Shown here one piece after another: positions 12,049-21,404 of a stretch of 34,762 nt of DNA. The notes under the pieces are model-generated. The model did not search any database and was not told the origin of the DNA. It saw nothing but the letters and a program-made list of their open reading frames with translations. The position numbers and the translations under genes were made by a program. This DNA is from Streptomyces ossamyceticus (lineage in GTDB: Bacteria; Actinomycetota; Actinomycetes; Streptomycetales; Streptomycetaceae): the NCBI RefSeq assembly GCF_001418475.1, contig NZ_LIQX01000435.1:1-34762 (forward strand), given 5' to 3'. Each line of letters begins with the position of its first letter. Position 1 is the stretch's first letter.

Positions 12049-12138
12049 TGTAGACGAGTTTCAGCAACGTCTGTCGTTCAGCGCGGGCAACACCGGGAGT
12101 TCGCGGGGAACCGTGTTGACGAGTTCCAGCAACACCTG
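12049..12138 (+). repeat. IS21-type left end with two subterminal repeats
   Basis: GACGAGTTTCAGCAACGTCTG-like sequence at 12053-12073 recurs at 12118-12138 with three changes. IS21-family ends carry such multiple direct repeats as transposase binding sites. The element probably begins with TGTAGACG at 12049, directly after the cut spacer of array 2. It precedes the istA remnant. Confidence 0.55.
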
Positions 12139-12188
12139 GGGGCTTGCGGTGGGAGCATGGGGGTGCTCCATACCGCTGGGGGCCGCCG

Positions 12189-12746
12189 ATGACGTCGAAG
12201 TCGAGGACCGAGCTGTACGCGGCGATCCGCCGTGACCATCGTGCCGGCTGGGCAAGCGCGCTCTGATGCGCAAGTACGGGGTGGGACATCCCACGGTACA
12301 GAAAGCGCTGGAGTCCGCGTGGCCGCAGCCGCGGAAGAGGCCTCCGCCCCGGGCAACCCGGCTCGATCCGTTCAAGTCGCTGGTGGACGAGATGCTGCGG
12401 GCGGATCTGGTCGCGCCGCGCAAGCAGCGGCACACCGCCAAGCGTGTCTTCGACCGGCTGGTCGACGAGCATCATGCGGACCAGATTTCCTACGGCATGG
12501 TCCGTGCCTATGTCGCGGTGCGCCGTGGCGAGATCCGGGCCGAGGCCGGTCACGGCAGTCCGGAGGTGTTCGTTGCGCAGTCGCACCGCCCCGGGCAGGA
12601 GGCCGAGGTCGACTTCGGGGACGTGACGGTGCGGCTGGCGGGGCAGACCCTGGTCTGCAGCCTGTTCAGCATGCGCCTGTCCTACTCGGGCAAGGCCGTG
12701 CACCGCGTCTTCGCCACCAGCGGGCAGGAGGCGTTCTTGGAAGGGC
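12189..12746 (+). pseudogene. istA: istA, IS21-family transposase, frameshifted and truncated
   Basis: ATG at 12189 begins MTSKSRTELYAAIRRDHRAG, then a one-base loss near 12245 shifts the frame. The protein continues as LMRKYGVGHPTVQKALESAW, a helix-turn-helix typical of IstA, then PFKSLVDEMLRADLVAPRKQ, QEAEVDFGDVTV (catalytic Asp region) and SYSGKAVHRVFATSGQEAFLEG. Here similarity ends abruptly near 12746, about 180 residues into a protein that is usually 400-500 long. istB is missing. The break coincides with the start of IS3-type sequence. Confidence 0.85.
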
Positions 12747-12820
12747 AGGGGCCTTGCCCCTTGATCCTGGACACACGAGACACTGGATCCTGAGGATCTG
12801 AGAACGGACATCTCGTGGTC

Positions 12821-13120
12821 ATGAAGAACTATCCGCCGGAGTTCAAGGCGGACGCGGTCGCGCTGTACCAGTCGCGGCCCGGGGCGACGATCAGGCAGGT
12901 CGCCGCCGATCTGGGGATCAACCCCGAGACTCTGCGGAATTGGGTCCGAGCGGCCGGAGCGAGCCGGCCGCGGGGGCGCCGGGCGGAGGTGCCGACCGAG
13001 CCGCCGACGCCGCTGGAGGCGGAGAACGCCGCTCTGCGGAAGAAGGTCCGTGAGCTGGAGGAAGAGCGCGAGATCCTACGGAAGGCGGCGAAGCATTTCG
13101 CCGGGGAGACGCGCTGGTGA
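12821..13120 (+). CDS. IS3-family transposase OrfA
   Basis: 99 residues starting MKNYPPEFKADAVALYQSRP (a GTG six bases upstream is an alternative start). It has a helix-turn-helix (TIRQVAADLGINPETLRNWV) and a leucine-zipper coiled coil (PLEAENAALRKKVRELEEER) ending in LRKAAKHFAGETRW. This is the DNA-binding half of IS3 transposases. The stop overlaps the orfB start as GTGA. OrfA is intact, but the partner is truncated, so the element cannot move by itself. A plausible left end lies around 12768-12800. Confidence 0.9.
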   Translation: MKNYPPEFKADAVALYQSRPGATIRQVAADLGINPETLRNWVRAAGASRPRGRRAEVPTEPPTPLEAENAALRKKVRELEEEREILRKAAKHFAGETRW

Positions 13121-13212
13121 ACCGCTTCCAGTTCGTCGCCGACCATCAGCGCCGTTACGGCGTGAAGCGGCTGTGCACCCTCCTGGGCGTTGCCCGTTCC
13201 AGCTTCTACCAC
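13117..13212 (+). pseudogene. IS3-family OrfB, N-terminal remnant
   Basis: Starts VNRFQFVADHQRRYGVKRLC and continues TLLGVARSSFYH, the canonical OrfB N-terminus, then loses similarity near 13212. The DDE integrase core is entirely missing. The sequence that follows to about 13365 belongs to no recognised frame and leads into a recombinase fragment. Confidence 0.85.
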
Positions 13213-13364
13213 GGTGAGCTCGATGATCGCGGATGCCTTGCCTCAGGCACCAGCGAGGTGAGCCAGCATCACATCGACTCTCTCGGAATGCAACACGCCC
13301 GGCTATCTGCGGCGCGAACGTGTCCCGAACGACGCGCCTGCTCAATCGCACACAGGCTCATCCG

Positions 13365-14070
13365 CACACGGTCTCTGCGGACACGAGGCGGACCATGGCG
13401 ATGCTCACCCGGGAGTTTCCCGGCTCGGAGATCGCTGTCGGGATGCAGCTCAAGCACGTCGCCACTCGGGCGCTCGCGAATACCACCACCCAGGGTTACA
13501 CCGAGCCCTCGCCCGCCTGGGCCCAGCACCTGCGGACCGCCATCAGCGAGCGCCGCTTCGAGCGGCTGGCCGAGCTCTTCGCCGCCGACGGCCGTGCCAA
13601 GCCGATCGGCTACGGACCGGGCGCCGACCGCCTGCGCGAGACTTTCGCCGTCATTCGGGCCAAGGCCGCCGAGATGAGAGCGACCAACCAGGCGCAGCGC
13701 GGCGATCTCCGGGTCGAACTCGACCTCCTGCGCCGCACGCGACTGTCCGTCCGCTTCGGCAAGCTCAACCACTGCACCATGGACGACGCCAACCCAGTCG
13801 GCGCCAAGTGCCTTGAGGACGCGATCGTCCCCGAAGGCCACCAAGGCCCGCTCATCGACCGCTGCCAGCCTTCCCGCTGCAGGAATAGCGTCATCGCCCC
13901 CCGCTCACCTGCCCATCTGGACCGCGGAACGAGCCTCGCTCACCAAGCTGCTCGCCATCCGCAAGCTCCCGCCCAGTCGCCGGGCGCTGCTCGCCGAACA
14001 GCTCCGCGACGTCGACCGCGTGATCCGAAAGGCACCCGATGCCCCCTCCGACGGTGTCCGCGAAGACTGA
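13365..14070 (+). pseudogene. Site-specific integrase/recombinase, C-terminal remnant with frameshift
   Basis: From about 13365 the frame reads TRRTMAMLTREFPGSEIAVG, then QLKHVATRALANTTTQGY, a tyrosine-recombinase C-terminal core with the box II H-x-x-x and the catalytic Tyr context TTQGY. It continues with a long C-terminal extension (RLSVRFGKLNHCTMDDANP, then LIDRCQPSRCRNSVIAP). Near 13895 a C-tract indel shifts the frame; the adjacent frame continues HLPIWTAERASLTKLL to a stop at 14070. The N-terminal half is absent. I recognise this type from Streptomyces multi-recombinase elements. Confidence 0.7.
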
Positions 14071-14195
14071 GCAGGCTTTGCGCGAGGCGATGGAGCGCCT
14101 GTTCAGCGGCCGGCCCACCCGCACCGACGGCAAGCTGATCAAGAACAATCTTTGGCGAGAGGCCGGCGTCAGCCGAGCGACGATGAACCGTGGGG
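14039..14195 (+). pseudogene. N-terminal remnant of a small gene downstream of the integrase
   Basis: ATG at 14039 overlaps the integrase end. It reads MPPPTVSAKTEQALREAMER, then RTDGKLIKNNLWREAGVSRATMNR, with a likely helix-turn-helix. Similarity stops near 14195, where opposite-strand transposase sequence begins. Such a small DNA-binding partner often follows this integrase type; the family name is not known to me. Confidence 0.5.
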
Positions 14196-14219
14196 CCTTG
14201 CCACCCTTCGGGGACAGGT

Positions 14220-14756
14220 CCCGACCTCTTCGGGGATGCCGCACTTCGTGCGGCGGGCCACCTTGGCCGGATCAGCCTTCGGCGAGGCGGGGTCCCAGCT
14301 CTCAGGCACGAACAAGCGCCAGTCGACGGCCGCCGACGTCGCGTCGGAAGCCAGGTGCAGCGAGACTCCGGCCTGGCAGTTGGTGACCTTGCCCGCGGTG
14401 CCGGTGTGCTGCCGGGCCACGCACGCCGAGGCGTCCCCGTCCTTGAGGAAGCCGGTCTCATCGACGATCAGCGCGGTCGGCTTGATCACATGCTGCATCC
14501 GCCAGGCGAGGCGGGCGCGGACATGCGCCGCGTCCCACGGGCTGGTGGTGATGAAGTTCGCCAGGGCCTGCCGGTTGCCGTCCTCGCCCAGCCGGGCGGC
14601 CATCGGCTCCACCGACTTGCGCCGCCCGTCCAGCAGCAGCCCCCGCAGATAGACCGTTCCCCACCGGCGTTGATCCGCCCGCGAGAACGGCTCGAACATC
14701 TCAGCCGCGAAGTCCTTCAGATCACACCGGACCGCGGCCGACTCCCCACCCAGCAC
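14220..14756 (-). pseudogene. IS701-family transposase, N-terminal remnant
   Basis: From GTG at 14756: LKDFAAEMFEPFSRADQRRW, then VYLRGLLLDGRRKSVEPMA, NRQALANFITTSPWD, LIVDETGFLKDGDASACVAR (first catalytic Asp) and KVTNCQAGVSLHLASD. It is the first 180 or so residues of a protein usually around 400 long. Similarity ends at GIPEEVG near 14220, abutting the integrase-associated remnant. Confidence 0.85.
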
Positions 14757-14888
14757 ACCCCGTCAACGGCACACCCGATCAAACGGACACGCCACCGGCG
14801 AATCAACCTGACCAAGCACTACTGGCAGTGCGTCACCGTGACGCCGGGCGCGCCGCGCCCTCGTACGGGAAGCGGCGCCCGGCGCGGT

Positions 14889-16916
14889 TCACGCTGAGTG
14901 GACCTCCAGGGCGGCGCGCACGGCGGACTCCAGCGCTCCCTCGATCCACGCCGGTTTCACGGAGGTGTGGTCGCCCGCGAAGTGCAGCCGCCCCTCGGGG
15001 GCCGGGATGGACGTGAGCAGCTCAGTGTGCTGGCCGGGCAGCAGCACGGACGCCTCGCCGTAGGCGTACGGGTCGCGCATCCAGCTCTGGGTGCGGCCCG
15101 CGCCGGTGTAGAAGACTTCGATCCGCTGGCCGTACACCTCCTGGAGCCCGCACAGGGCGCGCGGGTAGCGGGCCTCGTCGTCCAGGGAGTCCCAGCGCAG
15201 GGCGTCGTCCGCCCAGCTGTAGGACGCCAGGACCACCCCACCGGCGCTGCCGGGCACCGGGTGAGACGGCTGGTACATGAACCGGTTGGCGTTGTCCGAG
15301 ACCGAGCCGCCACCGACGACGTCGACCGCGGCCGGCTGGTCGCGGCTGACGGCGCGGTTCGCGGCGTAGTGGGTGCGCTGGCCGGCGGTGATGTGGCCGG
15401 ACGGGACGGACGGGTGGGCGCCGAGCAGGCTGCCGTCGCCCGGGGTTCGTCCGGCGCGGTAGGCGTCGTACAGCCCTTGGTCGATGCGGCCCAGCTCCCG
15501 CTTCCAGTCGGCCTCGTCGAACTCCCACCAGCGGCGGCTGAACTCCAGCAGCACCTTGGTCGCGCAGTCGTAGTGCAACTCGGTGACCGCCCGGCGCTTG
15601 GTGTACGACATCGGCGGGCTGACCTGCACGTGCCGCAGGCCGGAGAAGGGCACGGTCACTACCGCCGCGTCCGCCGTGAACTGCTCGCGCACGACCGGGC
15701 CGCCCCGTCCCTCGGAGACGGTGTCCACCCACACGTGGGGTCCCCGGGCGCGTACGTGCCGGGTATCGCTGCCGGCCCGGTCGGGGTCGGGGTCGTAGTA
15801 CTCGATCCGGGTCACCCGCCGGTCGAACCGCACGGTGTCGCGGACCTTGGCCAGCAGGGCGTCGGGCAGGACGGCCGTGCCGCCCTCCAGCTCCCAGAAC
15901 GCTGTGTCCGGGCTGATCAGGGAGGACCCGATGAAGCTGTGCACGAAGGACAGCGGGAGTCGTGAGGTGAGGTTCTCGACGGTACCGATCAGGTCGACCG
16001 TCCGCTCGTCCAGGCCCGCGTGCTCGGTCAGGAAGCGGAACATCGACCAGTCGCCGAAGCGCTGGATCACCCTGGCCCAGCCCTGGATGCGTTCGGGCAG
16101 CGGCTTGTCGGTGCGCTTGCCGTCCGGCCCGAGCGTGCTGAACTCGTCGCGCACCGGGTCAAGAACCGAGCGCAGGATGACCGCGGCCGGGGTGTCCCAG
16201 TGGGCGCGCGGGACCCCGAACGAGCGGTTGATGCGCCGGGGGGCGCTGGCGTAGTCGGCGCGGCGCATGCGCACGCCGTTGACATGGATCCAGGTGTGCG
16301 CGGCTGGCCGTCCGTGGCCGTCCACGTCGAGATAATAGAACGGCCGCTTCTTCAGGCCCAGTTGGCCGATGAGGTCCATCACCAGCGGGTGGCTGCCGGG
16401 CAGTCGCATCGCGCCGGCCTCGGCGTACTGGCGCGGGTCGGCGAAGGGCTGTGCCGCCTTCTCGTGGCCACCGCGGCGGAACGTCTTGATGCGCCCGCCC
16501 ACCCGGTTGCCGTTGGCCTCCAGGACGGTCACGTGGTGTCCGGCGCGCTGGAGCAGCCACGCCGTCACGAGGCCGGCCGGGCCCGCCCCGATGACGAGGA
16601 CCTTCTTGGCCTTGGCCGTCCGGGCGCGGGGCAGGCCGTCCTTGAGCACGCGCCGGTAGCCGGGGACGAGGGGCCGGCCGTCGTCGTCGACGACGAGCAG
16701 GGCCCGGGCGACGGCGAGGCAGCGGTCGAAGTCCGCGCCGCGCGCGGCGGACGGGGCCGCCACCGGGGCGGGATTGCGCGGGGGCGACTGGGCGGGCAGG
16801 GCCGCCGCGCTGCCGGCGCTGAGGAAGGCGGCCACGGCGGTCGTGCCCGCGGCCGTCGTGAGCGTACGTCTGGTCAGGCAGCCATGGTCGGCGTCAGCCT
16901 GGTGATGCTCGGTCAT
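14889..16916 (-). CDS. Secreted L-glutamate-oxidase-like flavin amine oxidase
   Basis: 675 residues. It oxidatively deaminates an L-amino acid to a 2-oxo acid, ammonia and hydrogen peroxide. A Tat signal is visible: Arg16-Arg17 in [11 protein letters not shown], then a hydrophobic stretch to about residue 42. The FAD site is [11 protein letters not shown] (110-115), then [14 protein letters not shown] and [11 protein letters not shown] (Arg171). As I recall, Streptomyces L-glutamate oxidase uses active-site Arg124, Arg305, His312 and Trp653. The equivalent positions here are kept: [15 protein letters not shown] (Arg and His seven apart) and KPAWIEGA. Length and order match that enzyme. L-glutamate is therefore the likely substrate, though a related amino acid is possible. 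ATG at 16916 has a weak ribosome site. It is divergent from the channel gene. Confidence 0.88.
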   Translation of the reverse strand: MTEHHQADADHGCLTRRTLTTAAGTTAVAAFLSAGSAAALPAQSPPRNPAPVAAPSAARGADFDRCLAVARALLVVDDDGRPLVPGYRRVLKDGLPRARTAKAKKVLVIGAGPAGLVTAWLLQRAGHHVTVLEANGNRVGGRIKTFRRGGHEKAAQPFADPRQYAEAGAMRLPGSHPLVMDLIGQLGLKKRPFYYLDVDGHGRPAAHTWIHVNGVRMRRADYASAPRRINRSFGVPRAHWDTPAAVILRSVLDPVRDEFSTLGPDGKRTDKPLPERIQGWARVIQRFGDWSMFRFLTEHAGLDERTVDLIGTVENLTSRLPLSFVHSFIGSSLISPDTAFWELEGGTAVLPDALLAKVRDTVRFDRRVTRIEYYDPDPDRAGSDTRHVRARGPHVWVDTVSEGRGGPVVREQFTADAAVVTVPFSGLRHVQVSPPMSYTKRRAVTELHYDCATKVLLEFSRRWWEFDEADWKRELGRIDQGLYDAYRAGRTPGDGSLLGAHPSVPSGHITAGQRTHYAANRAVSRDQPAAVDVVGGGSVSDNANRFMYQPSHPVPGSAGGVVLASYSWADDALRWDSLDDEARYPRALCGLQEVYGQRIEVFYTGAGRTQSWMRDPYAYGEASVLLPGQHTELLTSIPAPEGRLHFAGDHTSVKPAWIEGALESAVRAALEVHSA

Positions 16917-17150
16917 GCCGCAACTTCTACGGGCCCGCAGGACCGGTCCGCTCCGGGTTGTGATGAATTGCCACGGACGAGGGAAAGTCCCCGTTCAAAC
17001 CGGTGCAGACCGGGTGCGCGGGGGGCACGCGGGGGCGGGCGCCTGCCCCCGATTACGGCGAAGGGATGAACCGCGCCTCTGTGCCGCCCGGCGCGCGAGG
17101 CCGGGTCACGACACTGCTCCCTACAGACCTGCGCGCGGAGGGGGAACACA

Positions 17151-19118
17151 GTGGAACAGCGGCCCGGGGCGGGTGCCCGAGCGCGGTACTGGTTCGACAC
17201 GACCCTGGCGCGCGGCACCTCGGCCCTGGTGGGCTGGCTGGTGCTGGTCTGCCTGGCCGTCGTCGTCCCGGCGAGCGCGGCTCTGGTGTGGACGGGCGGG
17301 CACGCCCCCGCCACCCTCTCCGGGAAGGTGGCGGCGATTTGGCGCCTGACCGGGGAGACGATGCGGCTGGGCGGCACCACAGGCAGTCCGGCCCGGGTGG
17401 CGCTGTCGGTGCTGCTGGCCCTGGTCGCCCTGGTGTACGTCTCGACCCTCGTCGGTCTCATCACGACCGGGCTCACCGAGCGGCTCATCGCCCTGCGGCG
17501 CGGCCGCTCCAAGCTCCTGGAGCGCGGCCACGTGGTTGTCCTGGGCTGGTCGGAACAGGTCTTCACGGTGGTGAGCGAACTGGTCGCGGCGGGCGCCAAC
17601 CAGCGGCGGTCGGCCGTGGCGATCCTGGCCGACCGGGACAAGACGGCCATGGAGGAGTCCCTGCAGAGCAAGGTCGGCCCGACCGGCCGGACCCGGCTGA
17701 TCTGCCGCAGCGGTCCGTCGGCCGACCCGGCCGTGCTGGCGCTGACCAGTCCGGCCACCGCCGACTCGGTCATCGTGCTGCCGCCCGACGCGTCCCGCAG
17801 CGACGCGGACGTCGTCAAGGCGCTGCTGGCCCTGCGGGCGACGGCGCGCGGGGACGACGTCACCGTGCCCGTCGTGGCGGCGGTCCGCGACGGCGGTTAC
17901 CTGCTCGCGGCCCGCCTGGCCGCCGGGTCCCGGGGCGTCGTCCTGGAGAGCGACACCGTCACCGCCCGGCTGATCGCGCAGGCGGCGCGCCGCCCGGGAC
18001 TGTCCCAGGTCCACCGCGACCTGCTCGACTTCGCCGGGGACGAGTTCTACCCGGCCGCCCACCCGTCCCTGGCCGGCCGGGAGTTCGGCGAGGCGCTGCT
18101 CTCCTACGGCAACGCCAGCGCGGTTGGGCTGATCCGCGACGGGGTGCCCTGGCTGAACCCGCCCGCGCGGACGGTGCTCGAACCCGACGACCAGCTCCTC
18201 GTCATCGCCGCCGACGACGACACCGCCGAGCTCGCCGACTGCGCGCCGCTGGTCGACGAGCATTCTGTGGCGGGCCCCCGGCCGTCGGACACCCGGCCGG
18301 AGCGGCTGCTGGTGCTGGGCTGGAACCGCCGCGCACCCCTCGTCCTGCGGGAGTGGGGCCGCAACGCACCCTCGGGTTCGTTGGCCGACGTGGTGGCGGA
18401 CGAGGACGAGGCCGTGGTGCGGGCCGCCTGCGACGACGACAGTGACGTCGGCGACGGCGACGGCTCCGGATGGACCTGTGTGGCTCTCAGGGGCGACACC
18501 ACCCGCCCGGAGACCCTGGCCAGCCTGGACCTCGGCTCCTACGACAGCGTCATCGTGCTCGGCCAGGAGCCACGGGCCGGCGAGCCTCCCGAGGAGCCGG
18601 ACACCCGCACGCTCGTCACCCTGCTCGTCCTGCGCCACCTCGAACGGCGCACCGGCCGGGAGCTGCCGGTGGTCACCGAGCTCACCGACGACGGCAACCG
18701 GCCCCTCGCCCCACTAGGCCCCGGAGCGGACGTGATCATCAGCGGCAAGCTCATCGGGCTGCTGATGGCGCAGATCTCCCAGAACCACCACCTGGCGGAC
18801 GTGTTCGACGAACTGTTCTCGGCCGGCGGCACGCAGATCCACCTGCGGTCCGCCGCCGAATACGTCGTGACCGGCCACGAGACGTCCTTCGCCACGGTCG
18901 TCGCAGCGGCACGCGCCCGGGGCGAGTGCGCCGTCGGCTACCGCAGCCACGCCGACGCCCACCGGGCCCCCGGGTACGGGCTGCGCCTCAATCCGCCCAA
19001 GGCGGACCGCCGGCGCTGGTCCGACGGCGACGAGGTGGTCGTCATCGCCGGGGAGGGACGGCGGGGTGCCGTCAGAAGCGGCGGACTCCCGCTTCCCCGC
19101 CGTACTCCCCGAGGCTGA
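17151..19118 (+). CDS. CASTOR/POLLUX-type ion channel protein with tandem RCK-like domains
   Basis: 655 residues from GTG at 17151, with GGAGGGG upstream. Two membrane segments lie at about 25-47 (SALVGWLVLVCLAVVV) and 83-107 (VALSVLLALVALVYVS). A Rossmann-type domain follows from residue 127 (HVVVLGWSEQVFTVVSEL), typical of this family, and a second repeat begins near RLLVLGWNRRAPLVLREW. A C-terminal domain contains ISGKLIGLLMAQISQN. Plant homologues are nuclear cation channels; bacterial relatives are uncharacterised and probably conduct or gate monovalent or divalent cations. It stands alone, divergent from the oxidase gene. Confidence 0.88.
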   Translation: MEQRPGAGARARYWFDTTLARGTSALVGWLVLVCLAVVVPASAALVWTGGHAPATLSGKVAAIWRLTGETMRLGGTTGSPARVALSVLLALVALVYVSTLVGLITTGLTERLIALRRGRSKLLERGHVVVLGWSEQVFTVVSELVAAGANQRRSAVAILADRDKTAMEESLQSKVGPTGRTRLICRSGPSADPAVLALTSPATADSVIVLPPDASRSDADVVKALLALRATARGDDVTVPVVAAVRDGGYLLAARLAAGSRGVVLESDTVTARLIAQAARRPGLSQVHRDLLDFAGDEFYPAAHPSLAGREFGEALLSYGNASAVGLIRDGVPWLNPPARTVLEPDDQLLVIAADDDTAELADCAPLVDEHSVAGPRPSDTRPERLLVLGWNRRAPLVLREWGRNAPSGSLADVVADEDEAVVRAACDDDSDVGDGDGSGWTCVALRGDTTRPETLASLDLGSYDSVIVLGQEPRAGEPPEEPDTRTLVTLLVLRHLERRTGRELPVVTELTDDGNRPLAPLGPGADVIISGKLIGLLMAQISQNHHLADVFDELFSAGGTQIHLRSAAEYVVTGHETSFATVVAAARARGECAVGYRSHADAHRAPGYGLRLNPPKADRRRWSDGDEVVVIAGEGRRGAVRSGGLPLPRRTPRG

Positions 19119-19242
19119 TCACGTCGAAGGCGGCGCGCGAAGACGCGTATCACCCGCAGGGGGTCGCCGAAGCGGTCGTGGTGGCTGCAGACGTCGACAG
19201 GGCCGTGCGCCGGGCGGACGGCCCGATGCCAGGGCGTGGGTG

Positions 19243-19389
19243 ATGGTCGACATCCTCGGCTGCCAGCCCGGCGACCTCATCGAGGTCCGGGTCGTCAACG
19301 AGGAGATCCGCAAGACCGCAGACGAAGCACCGGTCCGGCCGCTGCCGACTGCCCGCCGGACCACGATCCGCCGGCACGAGGGACTATGA
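19243..19389 (+). pseudogene. Small upstream partner of the recombinase remnant
   Basis: A frame from ATG at 19243 (MVDILGCQPGDLIEVRVVNE) stops at 19387-19389 and overlaps the following ATG as ATGA. Translational coupling suggests it belongs to the recombinase unit, perhaps as the 3' end of the preceding gene. The frame continues upstream into the end of the channel gene without similarity. The family is not recognised. Confidence 0.35.
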
Positions 19390-19823
19390 CCAAGGCCCGC
19401 GACCGCCAGCGAGCCGAACAACGACAGGCGGCTCTGGACCGCGTGATCACCGCCCTCACCGCCTCACTGCCCGGTCTCGGCCGGGCGGAGGCCGGGCAGG
19501 CCGTCTCCGAGGCACAGGGCGCCCAGGGCATCCGGCTCCGCGACGTCGACCAGCACCTCGCCGACCACCCACAGGCCCTGATCTCCGGCGAAGCCAACTG
19601 CCCACCTGTCGCCATCCGCCTCGCCAAGATCCTTCACACTGCGGGACACACAGCCGTGGTCCGGCCAGCCTGCACCGACTGCGGAAGATTCAACCTGGAC
19701 CTCCCACGGCTCGGCCCCAATGGGCGCTTCTTCATCAACTGCTCCGCCCGCAACAGCAAAGGCACCTGTGATCGATGCGGCCGCACCGACACCCGGCTCG
19801 CCGCCCGCCGAAAAGGACTGTAA
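19386..19823 (+). pseudogene. Zinc-knuckle integrase, N-terminal remnant
   Basis: 145 residues starting MTKARDRQRAEQRQAALDRV, then a helical region and CxxC motifs (CTDCGRFNLDLPRLGPNGRF, CDRCGRTDTRLAARRKGL). I recognise the N-terminus of roughly 700-residue Streptomyces recombinases that carry several CxxC knuckles before the catalytic domain. It stops after the second knuckle, where the family usually continues RRPEGPIC. The catalytic part is absent. It may come from the same kind of element as the C-terminal fragment at 13365-14070, or from an unrelated one. Confidence 0.6.
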
Positions 19824-19849
19824 ATCGTTCGGCCCTGTCTCGCTTTCGG

Positions 19850-20600
19850 TGGTGACGGAGTGTGCTGCTATCCGAGGAGGATGCGGTCGCCAGCAGGTGA
19901 CAGGAGCGGCGGACACGTCGTCGAACGCATCCGCCGTGCCCGTGCCTGGGTCGGGCGCCATCGGCCGGAGCCCCACCTGTCCGGGCAGTCTCTGCCAGAG
20001 GGCGGCGACGACCGGCCAGTCCTCGAACCTGGGGCGGTCCTGCCAACGCCGTACATCAGCACCCGGTACCGTGACGAGTCTCCGACCGTGCGCACCCTGC
20101 GGCTCTTGCCAAACGGAGCCCTTGCCGTCTGGAAGCAGTTCCATGATGGAGGGGGGACACCGCTCGTCGAACTCGGCCATTTCGGGGCCGGTGTACCGCC
20201 ACTTGCGGGTGCGTCGGCTGAGCAGCCGACTCCGATCGTCCAACAGCCGCAGGTCCAGTTCGTCGGTGCGACGGCCCTGGTCGTCGTAGAGCCACAGACC
20301 GACGTAGTGGTCCCGCCAGGAAACCAGCCGGACCTCCAGCGGAACGTCCCGCCCCGGGATCCGCTACACCACGACGTACGGCAGCCCCGCGACATCCCGC
20401 TCCCGCGCCGCCTCGGCTGTCAGCGGCCCGCCACAGCGCGCGAGCCTGAAAATCCCACGCCAGTGCGTACGCCACCTCGACGACCGTCACCGCTTCCTGC
20501 TCCCCCACCCACTCCGACACCGTCCGCTCTGCCTGATCGTGACGGACACGGTAGGCCCCGCCCCTGACAAGGGCCGATGTGGGGACATCTGTGCCGCTAG
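19850..20600 (-). pseudogene. Decayed gene of unknown family
   Basis: Read leftwards, plausible protein appears first as RHDQAERTVSEWVGEQEAVT, then YALAW in one frame. The next frame gives WRGIFRLARCGGPLTAEAAR and GLPYVVV, then an in-frame TAG, followed by PLEVRLVSWRDHYVGLWLYD, RTRKWRYTGPEMAEFDERCP and RFEDWPVVAALWQRLPGQ. Thus a coherent protein seems broken by one frameshift and one stop. It ends near the recombinase remnant, so it may have been truncated by it. I do not recognise the family. Confidence 0.45.
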
Positions 20601-20726
20601 AGCGGTCACGGAAGGACCAGCGTCTCCTCGGCAACAACCGACCGCCTGGCCGGCGGCCATCAGCACCCCTGGGGCCCAGTAACCATCCACCCCGGTCGGC
20701 ACGGAGGCTCTGAGCGTTCCTGGAGG

Positions 20727-21125
20727 TCAGACCATCAACGCCGAGTGCAGCGCGCCGAAGGTCTTTCGAAGCTCCCACGTGGCGATCGGATCGATCTCCA
20801 TCTGCAAATGACACACGTCGTCATCGCCGTTGGGTGTCAGGCGCACGAAGAAGGCGAAACCGTCCCCCACAGGCTCGGCCTTCAACGTCAGCGGATTGTT
20901 CCGACCGGGAGTCACCGCCGCCGAAAGGCGTCGACCCGACGGCGCGCATAGGTGAGAGAGCATACGGGCCGCGAAGTCCACGACCTCCGCAGCGCTCAGA
21001 TCTGCGGTGAAGTCGGCTCTCAGCCAGGAGGACCAATCTGCGGTGATCTGCCAGCTGTCCGCATGGATCCGAGCCAGTTCGAGCCACGCATCATCGGTGC
21101 CGAGGCGTATCCGCGGCTCTTCCAT
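20727..21125 (-). CDS. Hypothetical protein, about 132 residues
   Basis: ATG at 21125. The protein reads MEEPRIRLGTDDAWLELARI, SWQITADWSSWLRADFTADL, LTPNGDDDVCHLQMEIDPI and ends GALHSALMV. It is soluble, acidic, with no signal or membrane segment. It resembles small Streptomyces hypothetical proteins of the DUF6228-like kind, a tentative match. Codon use is that of a real gene. It has no obvious operon partner. Confidence 0.65.
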   Translation of the reverse strand: MEEPRIRLGTDDAWLELARIHADSWQITADWSSWLRADFTADLSAAEVVDFAARMLSHLCAPSGRRLSAAVTPGRNNPLTLKAEPVGDGFAFFVRLTPNGDDDVCHLQMEIDPIATWELRKTFGALHSALMV

Positions 21126-21404
21126 TCGTTGCCCTCCGCAACCCGTGGTCTTGACTCAAGATCGTATGCCCCGGATCTCTCTTCTCGGAAGCCGTCATAG
21201 GGGATCGCGCCTGGTCGGGTGTCGACCTCGCCGCGCCGTGCCGTCACTGAGCAAGCGGGTATGGCCCGCTCGGCCACGCGAAAGTAGGCCGACGGGCTTC
21301 ACGCGTGGATGGACCGTGCGCCACTCGGGATGTCCCTACGCCGCTTCCGGCGAGTCGGCGGACCCTGCCGCGACGACGCGGCCACCAGCACTTTGGCCAG
21401 AGCG

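Noticed and set aside
11750-12053. Short open frames across array 2 with repeated APRTRGDGP-like peptides
   Set aside because: Same cause: translation of CRISPR repeats.
14898-17069. Long open frames antisense to the amino acid oxidase
   Set aside because: Low-complexity GC-frame shadows with no family similarity; the minus-strand enzyme explains the region.
17003-18445. A 480-codon open frame overlapping the channel gene in another frame
   Set aside because: Composition is Gly/Arg/Pro-rich without motifs; the channel frame has domains and a ribosome site.
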